Positions 1 to 6,477 are shown, counted from the first letter of the stretch. The stretch: 12,024 nt of DNA from Treponema sp. (GCA_031254385.1 JAIRUO010000251.1:1-12024), one strand, 5' to 3'. A program made the numbers and translations. The notes: generated by a model from the letters alone, not told the origin.

Positions 1-233
1 TCATACTGTTTATCCGTAATCGTAACAATGTCTACCTTACCTTTAGGCGGAAGCTGTGTTTGAATAGCCCTAATATAGCCATCCAGAGCTTCTTTGCCCG
101 GCAACAACCTATAATATACCGAAAACTGGCTCATGTGAAAACCCTGATCCAGCAAAGATTTCCTGAAAAGAGAGGCGGTTTTTCGCTCCTCTGGACTCAC
201 AACAGGTAAATCAAATAGGACAATCATCCACAT
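1..233 (-). CDS. cas2: Cas2 endoribonuclease-like adaptation protein (partial, 3' end off window)
   Basis: Read on the minus strand from the ATG at 233-231, the translation begins MWMIVLFDLPV. This is the usual Cas2 first beta strand, ending in the conserved Asp of the ferredoxin-like fold. It continues with FRKSLLDQGFHMSQFSVYYR, a typical Cas2 helix and second strand, and then a KVDIVTITDKQYE stretch. Seventy-seven codons are visible and the C-terminus lies beyond position 1. Cas2 forms the dimer that bridges two Cas1 dimers in the spacer integration complex. The gene starts 4 bp after the cas1 stop and has no clear Shine-Dalgarno sequence, so translation is probably coupled to cas1. A second in-frame ATG at 227 is possible, but the upstream start gives the usual Cas2 N-terminus. 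Confidence 0.93.
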   Translation of the reverse strand, partial: MWMIVLFDLPVVSPEERKTASLFRKSLLDQGFHMSQFSVYYRLLPGKEALDGYIRAIQTQLPPKGKVDIVTITDKQY

Positions 234-237
234 AAGT

Positions 238-1161
238 TTATAAGAGCTGAGGTTTGTCATCTACTGATAACCGTAGTTCGGCGATCTCTATCTGCGGTTT
301 CTTGGCTTTGAAGGAGTTTACCAGAGAAAAAGCCAATCGTTCCATAGCGGTGTAAAGCGGAGTGGTTTCTTCACCAAAATGAAGATCAGACCATAGAAAA
401 GAACTTATCATCTGTTTAGCAGTTGGATTCATTTCGTTAATATCCGCAGCCATTACTTGTTTTGCATAATAATCAACCAAAGGCCGGTACGGTTCCATAA
501 TATCATCTGCCAGGGGAAAAGGGTTGGTGCTGTTTTCATGATGAATTCCGAATATGGGATTCAGCCCCGATGCACAAATGACTCGGGCAGCACACGCCCG
601 AAGCAAGGCATATCCATAATTTAATAGGCTATTCGGCCAATCGCCTTCTGGATTTCTGGAAAAATCATCGCCAAACAAGGCTTTCCAGTAAACTCTTGCA
701 CCGCTGGCTTCTCGGTTTTTCGGATCGCCAGACTGAACCTGCCGTGCGTACATTTCAATCTGATTGGCTTTTTCCTGCTTGTCATAAAAATTAAGAACTT
801 CACTCTGGTGTTTGAGCTTGGCTGTTACGATGGCCTGCCAAAGCCGTTTTTTCAACGGCTGGCTTGCCTGAGTTTGTATACGTATCCGCAAAGCAGATTC
901 ATAATTTGCGTTTACCGGAAGTACAAGGGCGGAGGGCAGCCCCTTTGAACCGCAAAGAACTGTCACCGCTCCACGCTCGGCAAGGCTGACTAGCGCTTCC
1001 TTGGTACAAGTTGCCCCAAACGCCGAAATCATCAGTACTCCGATATCGTCCAGCGGCACTTCTCCGTAAAATTCATCGCCCTGTTTTATAGTGATGAACC
1101 CACGATGCTTGGCGATGAAACGGCCATTTTCACTTACATCAACAATTCTTGGTATCATCAC
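238..1161 (-). CDS. cas1: Cas1 CRISPR integrase, type II
   Basis: This 307-aa protein has the length and layout of type II Cas1. It has an N-terminal beta-sandwich (residues about 1-85, including a GVLMISAFGATCTKEAL region) and a helical catalytic domain. Candidate metal ligands are E151 in NREASGARVYW, H208 in GIHHENSTNPF, and D220/E223 in ADDIMEPYRP. These match the conserved Glu-His-Glu/Asp triad of Cas1 integrases. With Cas2 it captures protospacers and inserts them at the leader end of the array. The first codon at 1161 is GTG, immediately followed by ATG at 1158, so the exact start is ambiguous by one residue. It lies 3-6 bp after the cas9 stop and 4 bp before cas2, without a strong ribosome site, indicating one coupled transcript. 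No domain looks missing. Confidence 0.96.
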   Translation of the reverse strand: MMIPRIVDVSENGRFIAKHRGFITIKQGDEFYGEVPLDDIGVLMISAFGATCTKEALVSLAERGAVTVLCGSKGLPSALVLPVNANYESALRIRIQTQASQPLKKRLWQAIVTAKLKHQSEVLNFYDKQEKANQIEMYARQVQSGDPKNREASGARVYWKALFGDDFSRNPEGDWPNSLLNYGYALLRACAARVICASGLNPIFGIHHENSTNPFPLADDIMEPYRPLVDYYAKQVMAADINEMNPTAKQMISSFLWSDLHFGEETTPLYTAMERLAFSLVNSFKAKKPQIEIAELRLSVDDKPQLL

Positions 1162-1164
1162 CTA

Positions 1165-4100
1165 TTAATATCGGTATAAAGGTCTTCCGTCCACAGTGAT
1201 TTTTACCTGTTTTATCTCATATTCACTGAATAAGACATTAATGGATTTGAAATAGTGTCCTTCAATGTCTGAAGGCCAAAATCCCGAAGTAAGATTTATA
1301 TGTGTGTCCTTTTTCCAGGCGGCAATACTATCGCTGGCATATATTGGGCGTATATCTATCTTGTTCTGCGTGGTTGAAAAGCCTGCAATCCTGCAAAATT
1401 CCTGTACGTTCTCATTGGATAATTTCACCACATCGTTCTTGCACAGGCTCATTATCAACTTTGCTGCAGGATGGGGTTTCTGCAAAGAAGCGGTATCATC
1501 GCCATGCAATTGCTGCCACATAGCCTCTGGGCGAGAAATAAACACACCTTCATATTTGTAATTCCCTTTTTTATCGGGAATTCTCCAAATGTCCACACAG
1601 TAATAATCCTCGACCATGTACCATTTATTTCTACAAGAAGCAATGCGAACAGAGTTTTGATCTTTAGGAAAATAACGGATTGAGTAAATATTTTCTTCTC
1701 TGCTGAATCGTTCTAGTACATCTTGCAATTTCTCTCCTGATTTGGCAGGATGGTCATTTACATATTTCATCACTTTTTCCCGTATGCCAACATCGCAAAT
1801 ATTTCGAATATCCCGTTCCGAAAGCGATTTCAAGGGTGCCCGTGTTACCCATTTGTCCCGAAAAACCCGCAGATATTTGTATTTTTTTTGTATTGCGGTT
1901 TTTGTTTTTCTAAAACCGTCCTTTTGAACTAAAAAAGCAATCTCATTCTGAATAGCTTTTGGGACTATGCGGTTTATATCATTTTCATCAAGATCAGTAG
2001 GATTAATCTCTTCCAAATAAGAATGTTTTGCTAAAGCTGTTTCAGCATAGAGTTTCCCCTCCTTCCCGTGATCTGGCTTGTAGGAAACAATAATAGACTT
2101 CAACACATCCTCAATATCCTGTCTCCATTTTTTATTCTGTTCCTCTAATGGACACGATGGCGCATCAATTTCACTATAACCCCTGCCGCTGTTGATTTTA
2201 GCGGCCTCAGCTATAATTCGGCGATCACAGAGGCCAATTACCAAAGCGTCCAGTGCATGATGACGGTGATCGCTTCTATTTTTATACCAAGTATCATGCC
2301 CCCGGTTAAGCAGGGTATTAAAACCCCAAAAATGGCGAAGCATACCAGTAAGCCTGCCGGGACTGGCCCAGATTGCTCTACAGTCGCAAATAACAGATAG
2401 ATAATCTATGCTTGCCACGGCAAGATAAGCAGTGTCAGTTATTTGTTTTTCCAAAAAACCTCCTTCTTCTTCTCGAAAGTGAACCATTGCATCAGAAGAG
2501 AATTTCCTTTTTTTCATATTTGGCAATTTTGAGCTAATTTCCAATATTAGATTCCAATTGAAACCTTGGGGACTATTGCCAAATGCTTCATAAGGAGTTC
2601 GGTTTCCTTTTGCCTGATTACATTCCCTATGAGCAACAGTCATGTTATCGCGACTATTAAGCAATGTTCGTGACCAGGGCAGTATGTGATCTATCTCTAC
2701 AGCACCGGACATTAATTGGTTAGCGGAAATTGTTCTTCCACAATAAGGACAACGCCGAGTTAATTCTCCAGAACCTAGTTCTTCCCAGAGCTTGTATTTC
2801 TTGATATCTTCACCGCTTATTTTTAATAGCCTAACAACGTCTGTCAATTCTTTCTTTATCCGTTCATTGTCTTTTTGATTTTTTGCCTGTTCCTGAAAAA
2901 TCTTATCTTTCCGGATTTTACTTAATTTGAGATCCCGGTTAACTTCCAAGATGATTTGGCTGGGATTACCAAAACGGCGAACCAAGGCATTTACCAGTTT
3001 TCGTAGTTGATTCAGAGCAATATGCACAGTGGGATTGGCGATGCGACCGTACTTTTCTTCATCAATTCCATTGCAACCTTTGCCCTTGGCGCCACTGACC
3101 TGTGCGGTAAGTATTTCCCCATAATAAGGAAGGGAACGCTTTAATTCACGTTCTTCTTTTTTGGGCAAATCCATCCGTTTAATTGCAGATGAATAGGGTA
3201 TCCATTCTTTGAGCATAATTTCCGAACAATCGATCATAAACTTCGATGAAAGCATTGTTGTGCCGGTCGTGTGATTGTAGTCTGAAATCTTTTGTTTTTG
3301 TTCTGCTGTTAAATCATAAGGAGTAAGATAATCAAAAACAACATTTTTATCATCTTCAATCATCAATATTTCGATGATTTCATCCTGTTTCTGTAAATCC
3401 AATTTATCCCATGCTGGGCCAAAAAATTCAGGCTTGCGAAATTCAACTGAAGTCTCGTTTCCATTAAGTTTATCTCGTTTTCTGTCTTCCAGGTTGAATG
3501 AGTTGGTGTACTTTTCACCGAATAGCTTTCGTACTCCGTTAAATGTAAGTGACTTTTGAGTATTAAGCTCTTCAAACAATTTTAGTTTCAATTCGGGAGG
3601 GATTTCTTCTTCATTGTTTTCATCATTGTAGTATCGAAGATTGTTGATCTCTTGCAGGATTCTAAAACGGTGAGCCGAGGCAAAAGCCCTGTAGCCTCTA
3701 GCTTCGCCAGTGTAAAATTGGCACCGTCCCCGTTCGGGTCGTTTGAGAGGTCGTTGAGTGAAAATAAGCTCAGAAAGCCCATCCCAGTTAATGTCCTTAA
3801 AATGTTTTTCCTGTTTTTTTCTGATTTTATCAAATTCAGTTTTATACATTTCTCTAGAAGGATAGAAAGTATAAATAGCTTTTGACTTTTCTATTCTGGC
3901 TTGAAAGCGAACTGGATTCCCTTTTACCCGTTGTCCGTTAAGCCATTGGCCAAGGGTTAGACCTCGTAGCTCTGATTCCAGAGACTTAATACCGCCTAAC
4001 ATACCCTCAGGTTCTGCAGTGTTTTCCGTCTGCTGTTTCTTCTTCTCCATGACATTTTCTGCTTCTTTCTTTATCCGCCCTGACTTAAAACCTCGGCGAA

Positions 4101-4485
4101 TTGCGAACTGCATCATAATCCGTCCCAGTTCATAAGGTTTCAACTTACGTTCCAAAGCTTCTGCACGAATCTTATATGGGTTATCCCGCGCAATGACTAA
4201 TTGTTCATCCCGGTTTTCCGGCATGAGTTTGTTATTGACAAGGAAATTGAGCATGACCTTTTTTCGTTGGATTTTCCGGTCACGCTGTCGCCGCATCTGC
4301 CGGGCATTCCGCCGGGCCTCATTGAGCGGTGTTCCGGTTTGCGCTTCCCGACCATCAGGGAAGATACGCACCCCCATTTTAATTACTTTCGACACTTTTG
4401 GTGTCTCCGATTTCTTTGATTGAGATAGTCTAAGAACTGCCCAACCGATGGAATTTGTACCTATATCTAGTGCCAAGCGCCACAT
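1165..4485 (-). CDS. cas9: Cas9 RNA-guided endonuclease, probable subtype II-C
   Basis: The protein is 1106 aa from the ATG at 4485. The open frame extends 11 codons upstream to a TTG at 4518, but the ATG has a strong AAGGGGG ribosome site (complement of 4491-4497) 5 bp away and gives the classic RuvC-I start MWRLALDIGTNSIGWAV. Numbering from that ATG: catalytic D7; Arg-rich bridge helix about 55-80 (RRNARQMRRQRDRK); REC lobe with RCQFYTGEARGYRAF near 255-270; RuvC-II E514 in IILEVNRDL; HNH about 575-640 with D599-H600 in VEIDHILPWS and N623 in ECNQAKGN; RuvC-III H743 and D746 in HHALDALVIG; C-terminal PAM-interacting region from about 860. All nuclease residues are present, so it should cut both strands. 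The length and the absence of csn2/cas4 up to the window edge favour II-C. C579/C582 form a CPYC knuckle in the HNH. PAM cannot be read from sequence. Confidence 0.96.
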   Translation of the reverse strand: MWRLALDIGTNSIGWAVLRLSQSKKSETPKVSKVIKMGVRIFPDGREAQTGTPLNEARRNARQMRRQRDRKIQRKKVMLNFLVNNKLMPENRDEQLVIARDNPYKIRAEALERKLKPYELGRIMMQFAIRRGFKSGRIKKEAENVMEKKKQQTENTAEPEGMLGGIKSLESELRGLTLGQWLNGQRVKGNPVRFQARIEKSKAIYTFYPSREMYKTEFDKIRKKQEKHFKDINWDGLSELIFTQRPLKRPERGRCQFYTGEARGYRAFASAHRFRILQEINNLRYYNDENNEEEIPPELKLKLFEELNTQKSLTFNGVRKLFGEKYTNSFNLEDRKRDKLNGNETSVEFRKPEFFGPAWDKLDLQKQDEIIEILMIEDDKNVVFDYLTPYDLTAEQKQKISDYNHTTGTTMLSSKFMIDCSEIMLKEWIPYSSAIKRMDLPKKEERELKRSLPYYGEILTAQVSGAKGKGCNGIDEEKYGRIANPTVHIALNQLRKLVNALVRRFGNPSQIILEVNRDLKLSKIRKDKIFQEQAKNQKDNERIKKELTDVVRLLKISGEDIKKYKLWEELGSGELTRRCPYCGRTISANQLMSGAVEIDHILPWSRTLLNSRDNMTVAHRECNQAKGNRTPYEAFGNSPQGFNWNLILEISSKLPNMKKRKFSSDAMVHFREEEGGFLEKQITDTAYLAVASIDYLSVICDCRAIWASPGRLTGMLRHFWGFNTLLNRGHDTWYKNRSDHRHHALDALVIGLCDRRIIAEAAKINSGRGYSEIDAPSCPLEEQNKKWRQDIEDVLKSIIVSYKPDHGKEGKLYAETALAKHSYLEEINPTDLDENDINRIVPKAIQNEIAFLVQKDGFRKTKTAIQKKYKYLRVFRDKWVTRAPLKSLSERDIRNICDVGIREKVMKYVNDHPAKSGEKLQDVLERFSREENIYSIRYFPKDQNSVRIASCRNKWYMVEDYYCVDIWRIPDKKGNYKYEGVFISRPEAMWQQLHGDDTASLQKPHPAAKLIMSLCKNDVVKLSNENVQEFCRIAGFSTTQNKIDIRPIYASDSIAAWKKDTHINLTSGFWPSDIEGHYFKSINVLFSEYEIKQVKITVDGRPLYRY

Positions 4486-4490
4486 AGAGG

Positions 4491-4497
4491 CCCCCTT
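4491..4497 (-). promoter_or_regulatory. Ribosome binding site fixing the cas9 start
   Basis: On the minus strand AAGGGGG lies 5 bases before the ATG at 4485. The alternative TTG start at 4518 lacks comparable support and would add 11 residues ahead of the conserved RuvC-I strand, so the ATG is preferred. Confidence 0.7.
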
Positions 4498-4528
4498 GAG
4501 AAAAACCTGTGCCTCCAAGGTTAATCGG

Positions 4529-4552
4529 GGTTAGGCCTTGAGACCCCTAACC
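4529..4552 (-). promoter_or_regulatory. Stem-loop in the cas9 5' leader
   Basis: GGTTAGG (4529-4535) and CCTAACC (4546-4552) are perfect 7-bp inverted repeats separated by 10 bases. They lie between the predicted cas9 promoter and the cas9 start, so the mRNA leader would carry this hairpin about 45 nt ahead of the ATG. Extra GGGG/CCCC tracts beside the arms allow an alternative pairing register. No run of U follows on the cas9 strand, so it is not an obvious terminator. A role in leader stability or as an operator is inference. Confidence 0.45.
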
Positions 4553-4567
4553 AAAGAGGCATACTAT

Positions 4568-4596
4568 ATAATAAGTCAATTGTTGAACAATATCAA
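4568..4596 (-). promoter_or_regulatory. Predicted promoter of cas9-cas1-cas2
   Basis: On the minus strand TTGATA (complement of 4591-4596) and TATTAT (complement of 4568-4573) are separated by exactly 17 bp, a good sigma-70 match, and would start transcription about 75 nt before the cas9 ATG. An overlapping alternative pairs TTGTTC with TATAGT at 16 bp. It is the only strong promoter seen for the cas operon, since cas1 and cas2 have no intergenic room. Confidence 0.55.
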
Positions 4597-4665
4597 TATA
4601 TTAAAAACAAGCAAACCTACGATAGTCGTGTTAATGATGATATAATGCATTCCTTCACTATAATT

Positions 4666-4694
4666 TTGTATACACACATATCTACTAATATAAG
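4666..4694 (+). promoter_or_regulatory. Promoter of the upstream anti-repeat copy
   Basis: TTGTAT (4666-4671) and TATAAG (4689-4694) are 17 bp apart. They sit in the same position relative to the first anti-repeat copy (4699 on) as the tracrRNA promoter does to the second. The -35 elements of the two promoters are 101 bp apart, as are the -10 elements, supporting a duplicated promoter-plus-anti-repeat unit. The match is weaker than that of the downstream promoter. Confidence 0.45.
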
Positions 4695-4698
4695 CTAA

Positions 4699-4727
4699 TA
4701 CAGTTTACTCAGGAAATTGGCCAGCTG
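4699..4727 (+). repeat. Second anti-repeat-like copy (tracrRNA 5' end duplicate)
   Basis: The first 22 bases (4699-4720, TACAGTTTACTCAGGAAATT then GG) match the tracrRNA 5' end at 4801-4822 with one C/T difference. Similarity then decays through a shared CTG at 4725-4727. The tracrRNA body does not follow. Instead, a few bases later comes a perfect inverted repeat (4732-4764). It may be a second anti-repeat RNA, a truncated ancestral tracrRNA, or a degenerate CRISPR repeat, since a repeat from an array transcribed on the minus strand would read this way on the plus strand. Confidence 0.7.
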
Positions 4728-4731
4728 CAAC

Positions 4732-4764
4732 GCAAACCTATTATTTCATATTAGATAGGTTTGC
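4732..4764 (+). repeat. Perfect 10-bp inverted repeat between the two anti-repeats
   Basis: GCAAACCTAT (4732-4741) and ATAGGTTTGC (4755-4764) are exact complements with a 13-base spacer. The right arm ends 2 bp before the TTGACA of the tracrRNA promoter. As DNA it is placed like an operator; as RNA it would be the hairpin directly after the upstream anti-repeat. No U-run follows. The 9-mer GCAAACCTA occurs once more at 4611-4619, close upstream of the cas9 promoter. Confidence 0.7.
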
Positions 4765-4766
4765 CC

Positions 4767-4795
4767 TTGACAAATACTACTCCATCATATACAAT
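4767..4795 (+). promoter_or_regulatory. tracrRNA promoter
   Basis: A consensus TTGACA (4767-4772) is followed after exactly 17 bp by TACAAT (4790-4795). The predicted start, about 7 nt downstream, falls at 4802-4803, the first bases of the anti-repeat. It points away from cas9, so cas operon and tracrRNA are divergently transcribed. Confidence 0.8.
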
Positions 4796-4801
4796 AAATC
4801 T

Positions 4802-4935
4802 ACAGTTTATTCAGGAAATTGGTCGTCTGTTAACAAGGCTCTTCCCCGTCAAGGGGAGGTTAAAATTCCGTAAGGGATGGCCACAAAATGACGCCTTTGG
4901 GCGGCAAGAAAAGGAGGGTACGCCCTCCTTTTTTT
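4802..4935 (+). ncRNA. tracrRNA
   Basis: An RNA of about 134 nt is predicted from the promoter to the end of the terminator U-run. Its 5' part (about 4802-4834, ending TGTTAAC) is the candidate anti-repeat, predicting a CRISPR repeat that begins GTT as most type II repeats do. Three stem-loops follow: CTTCCCC/GGGGAGG (4841-4847 with 4853-4859), a nexus-like element; ATTCC/GGGAT with a GTAA tetraloop (4865-4869 with 4874-4878); and CGCC/GGCG (4892-4895 with 4900-4903). The terminator comes last. The RNA would pair with pre-crRNA repeats, license RNase III processing and bind Cas9. Position beside cas9 and the order anti-repeat, hairpins, terminator are those of known tracrRNAs. The array repeat is outside the window, so the pairing itself is not verified. 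Confidence 0.85.
4911..4935 (+). terminator. Intrinsic terminator of the tracrRNA
   Basis: AAGGAGGG and CCCTCCTT form an 8-bp stem closed by a TACG loop, which as UACG belongs to the exceptionally stable UNCG class. It runs into seven T residues (4929-4935). Most of its 3' half is repeated at 6457-6477. Confidence 0.9.
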
Positions 4936-5015
4936 ATGGTACCCATTGTGGTTCAGAAGAAGCAAAGCATAGAACTATATGGGTTTGAGATGAAGGCTGC
5001 TTGCAAGATGAGAAA
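4936..5015. other. Short gap between tracrRNA and regulator gene
   Basis: I see no gene, promoter or repeat of note in these 80 bases apart from the last two bases of the direct repeat ending at 4937. The segment separates the tracrRNA terminator from the stop codon of the convergent XRE regulator. Confidence 0.4.
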
Positions 5016-5336
5016 TTAACGATTATTTTGACGGATGTCAGATTTTATTTCTTTAATTGTTTGTATCAAATTTTTTTCAATAATTCTGTCTATTGTGTTC
5101 AGCATAGTATCATTATAAATAATTTCTTTTTCATTCACAAAAAAGTAATAAACAGGAACCTCTACAGAAAGGGCAAGTTTTTCCAACAAATCGGCTGAAA
5201 CAAAATTCAACCCTCTTTCTATAGAACTTAAATGCTTAACAGATATGTCTACTTTTTCAGACAGTTGCTCTTGGGATAGTTTTTTGGCCTTGCGGTAAAG
5301 TTTTAGGTTTTCTCCAAAGACAGATTTTATGTTCAT
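5016..5336 (-). CDS. XRE-family helix-turn-helix transcriptional regulator
   Basis: The 106-aa protein has an N-terminal Cro/C1-type HTH domain (about residues 6-64): GENLKLYRKAKKLSQEQLSE, then VDISVKHLSSIERGLNFVSADLLEKLALSVEV, with the LSQEQLSE and SSIERG signatures of the recognition region. The C-terminal part (about 65-106) is short, hydrophilic and helical, without a recognisable ligand or peptidase domain. The ATG at 5336 lacks a clear Shine-Dalgarno sequence. The gene is very AT-rich and diverges from the methyltransferase relic across a 185-bp spacer with inverted and direct 10-mers that are plausible operators. It may be an autoregulator from a small mobile or phage-like module. A role in controlling the CRISPR genes is possible but has no direct support. 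Confidence 0.85.
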   Translation of the reverse strand: MNIKSVFGENLKLYRKAKKLSQEQLSEKVDISVKHLSSIERGLNFVSADLLEKLALSVEVPVYYFFVNEKEIIYNDTMLNTIDRIIEKNLIQTIKEIKSDIRQNNR

Positions 5337-5406
5337 AAATATTAGTTTATGGACAAATAAACGGTATAAAACAAAGTATAACGTTTAATATTTGGTAGAA
5401 ATTTAC

Positions 5407-5465
5407 AAAAATACACGCAAAATGTGTATTTTTTATTGACAAATAGACTTATTCCGTGTATTTTT
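5407..5465. promoter_or_regulatory. Three 10-mer operator-like sites between xre and the methyltransferase relic
   Basis: AAAAATACAC (5407-5416) and GTGTATTTTT (5424-5433) form a perfect inverted repeat with a 7-bp spacer. GTGTATTTTT recurs at 5456-5465, 32 bp (about three helical turns) further on. A candidate plus-strand promoter, TTGACA (5436-5441) and TATTTT (5459-5464) at 17 bp, is bracketed by these copies, with the third overlying its -10. This is the arrangement expected for autoregulation by the adjacent HTH protein. Low complexity of the arms tempers confidence. Confidence 0.5.
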
Positions 5466-5521
5466 ATGATTATATTAACCTTTTAGGTGTGGTATTTGGA
5501 AATATGAGGTTTTTTTGAGAT

Positions 5522-6422
5522 ATGGATCTTACTATTGATGGTGAGAATTTTGAGGAGGTTGGTATTAGATTTTTTCGGAAGCTTGTAAAAAATTTACTGC
5601 CTTACTATTTTGTAAAAAAATTTCAAGAGGCCCACGAAAACAAAAATCAGTGTGTAAAAGAGTATGATTCTTATGATAATGCATTAAAGGACTGTCCTAC
5701 TCAAAACGCTTATGAAAATACAGAGCTTTGTCTTGTGATTGCCGATAAAACAAACAGTAAATCATATAAGAAATATAGCGGAGAAGCCGTATATGCTAAA
5801 CGGTACAAATATATTTTTAGTTGCCGCTATTCATAACTACTTTTCAATGTTCCCTTCTGATAAAATAACAATCCTTGATTTTGGAGGGGCTTGTGGGAGT
5901 CATTATTTTGAAACAAGACGGTTATTTCCTCACGATGCCAATTTAAAATGGATTGTTACTGAAACTCCCGGCATGGTCGAATCGGCGAGAATACATGGTA
6001 TTGAAACAGAAGAATTAGTTTTTATTGATGAATTGAAAAAAATCGACAACCCTATTGCCTTTGTTCACAGTTCAGGGGCATTGCAATATGTCCCAGACCC
6101 TTGGGTATACCTAAAGCAACTGATGGATTTAAATCCAAAATATATGTTGTTTAACCGAATGATGTTTAATGAGAATGACAGGACTTTCGTAACAATACAA
6201 AAGTCAAGGCTTTCTGAGAATGGGCCCGGGCCTATGCCTGAAAAATATAATGATAGAGTAATAACTTATCCACATACGACCATATCATATAAAGAATTTA
6301 CCAACATAATAACCTAAAATGGCTATGGCCTTGAATGGAGTTTTGAGGAAAAATCAGGTTCATACCATATAAACAATGAGAAAATAACGGGAAAGGGATT
6401 ATTGTATAAGAAGTGTACATAG
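5522..6422 (+). pseudogene. Broken SAM-dependent methyltransferase, TIGR04325 (LIC12133)-like
   Basis: The first segment, from the ATG at 5522, reads YDSYDNALKDCP...AYENTELCLVI, the typical N-terminal part of this family. The frame is lost at about 5740-5800, where homology moves to the next frame (MLNGTNIFLVAAIHNYF, then ILDFGGACGSHYFETRRLF, the SAM-binding glycine motif, and HSSGALQYVPDPW). The shift equals one inserted or two deleted bases. That frame meets TAA at 6315-6317 just after TNIIT, yet the same frame continues sensibly with NGYGLEWSFEEKSGSYHINN to a TAG at 6420-6422. Two independent lesions argue for a decayed gene and not recoding. Family members commonly sit in polysaccharide or O-antigen gene clusters, so this is out of context here. 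The family assignment is from memory of its motifs. Confidence 0.75.
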
Positions 6423-6456
6423 GAAAATTGGGTATTTCATTTTACGATCTGGTTGT

Positions 6457-6477
6457 GTACGCCCTCCTTTTTTTTAT
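6457..6477 (+). repeat. Second copy of the tracrRNA terminator 3' half
   Basis: GTACGCCCTCC followed by eight T and AT matches 4918-4937, which has seven T. The 5' stem arm (AAGGAGGG) is absent here, so this copy cannot form the terminator hairpin. With the first copy it brackets the segment containing the XRE gene and the methyltransferase relic, about 1.5 kb. Confidence 0.7.

Noticed and set aside
1265..1561. 98-codon plus-strand frame and several similar ones opposite cas9
   Set aside because: They lie antisense to the C-terminal and other coding parts of cas9, which carries clear domain motifs in its own frame. They are shadows.
4735..4801. Possible long tracrRNA acting as a natural single guide that represses cas9, as known in Streptococcus
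   Set aside because: That design needs a repeat-like segment complementary to the anti-repeat upstream in the same RNA. No complement of 4802-4822 is found in the upstream region; the upstream copy has the same sense.
4518..4863. Seven-base complementarity between tracrRNA (AGGTTAA, 4857-4863) and the cas9 leader (complement of 4518-4524)
   Set aside because: A 7-base match between two sequences of this size is expected about once by chance, so it gives no support for antisense control.
4761..4988. 75-codon open frame on the plus strand
   Set aside because: It starts before the tracrRNA promoter and runs through the RNA hairpins and terminator. It has no ribosome site and no recognisable protein features; the RNA explanation accounts for the region.
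5522..5836. Two separate small genes, or programmed frameshifting, in the methyltransferase region
   Set aside because: Family homology passes from one frame to the next, and a second in-frame stop occurs later. Independent lesions fit decay better than recoding or separate genes.
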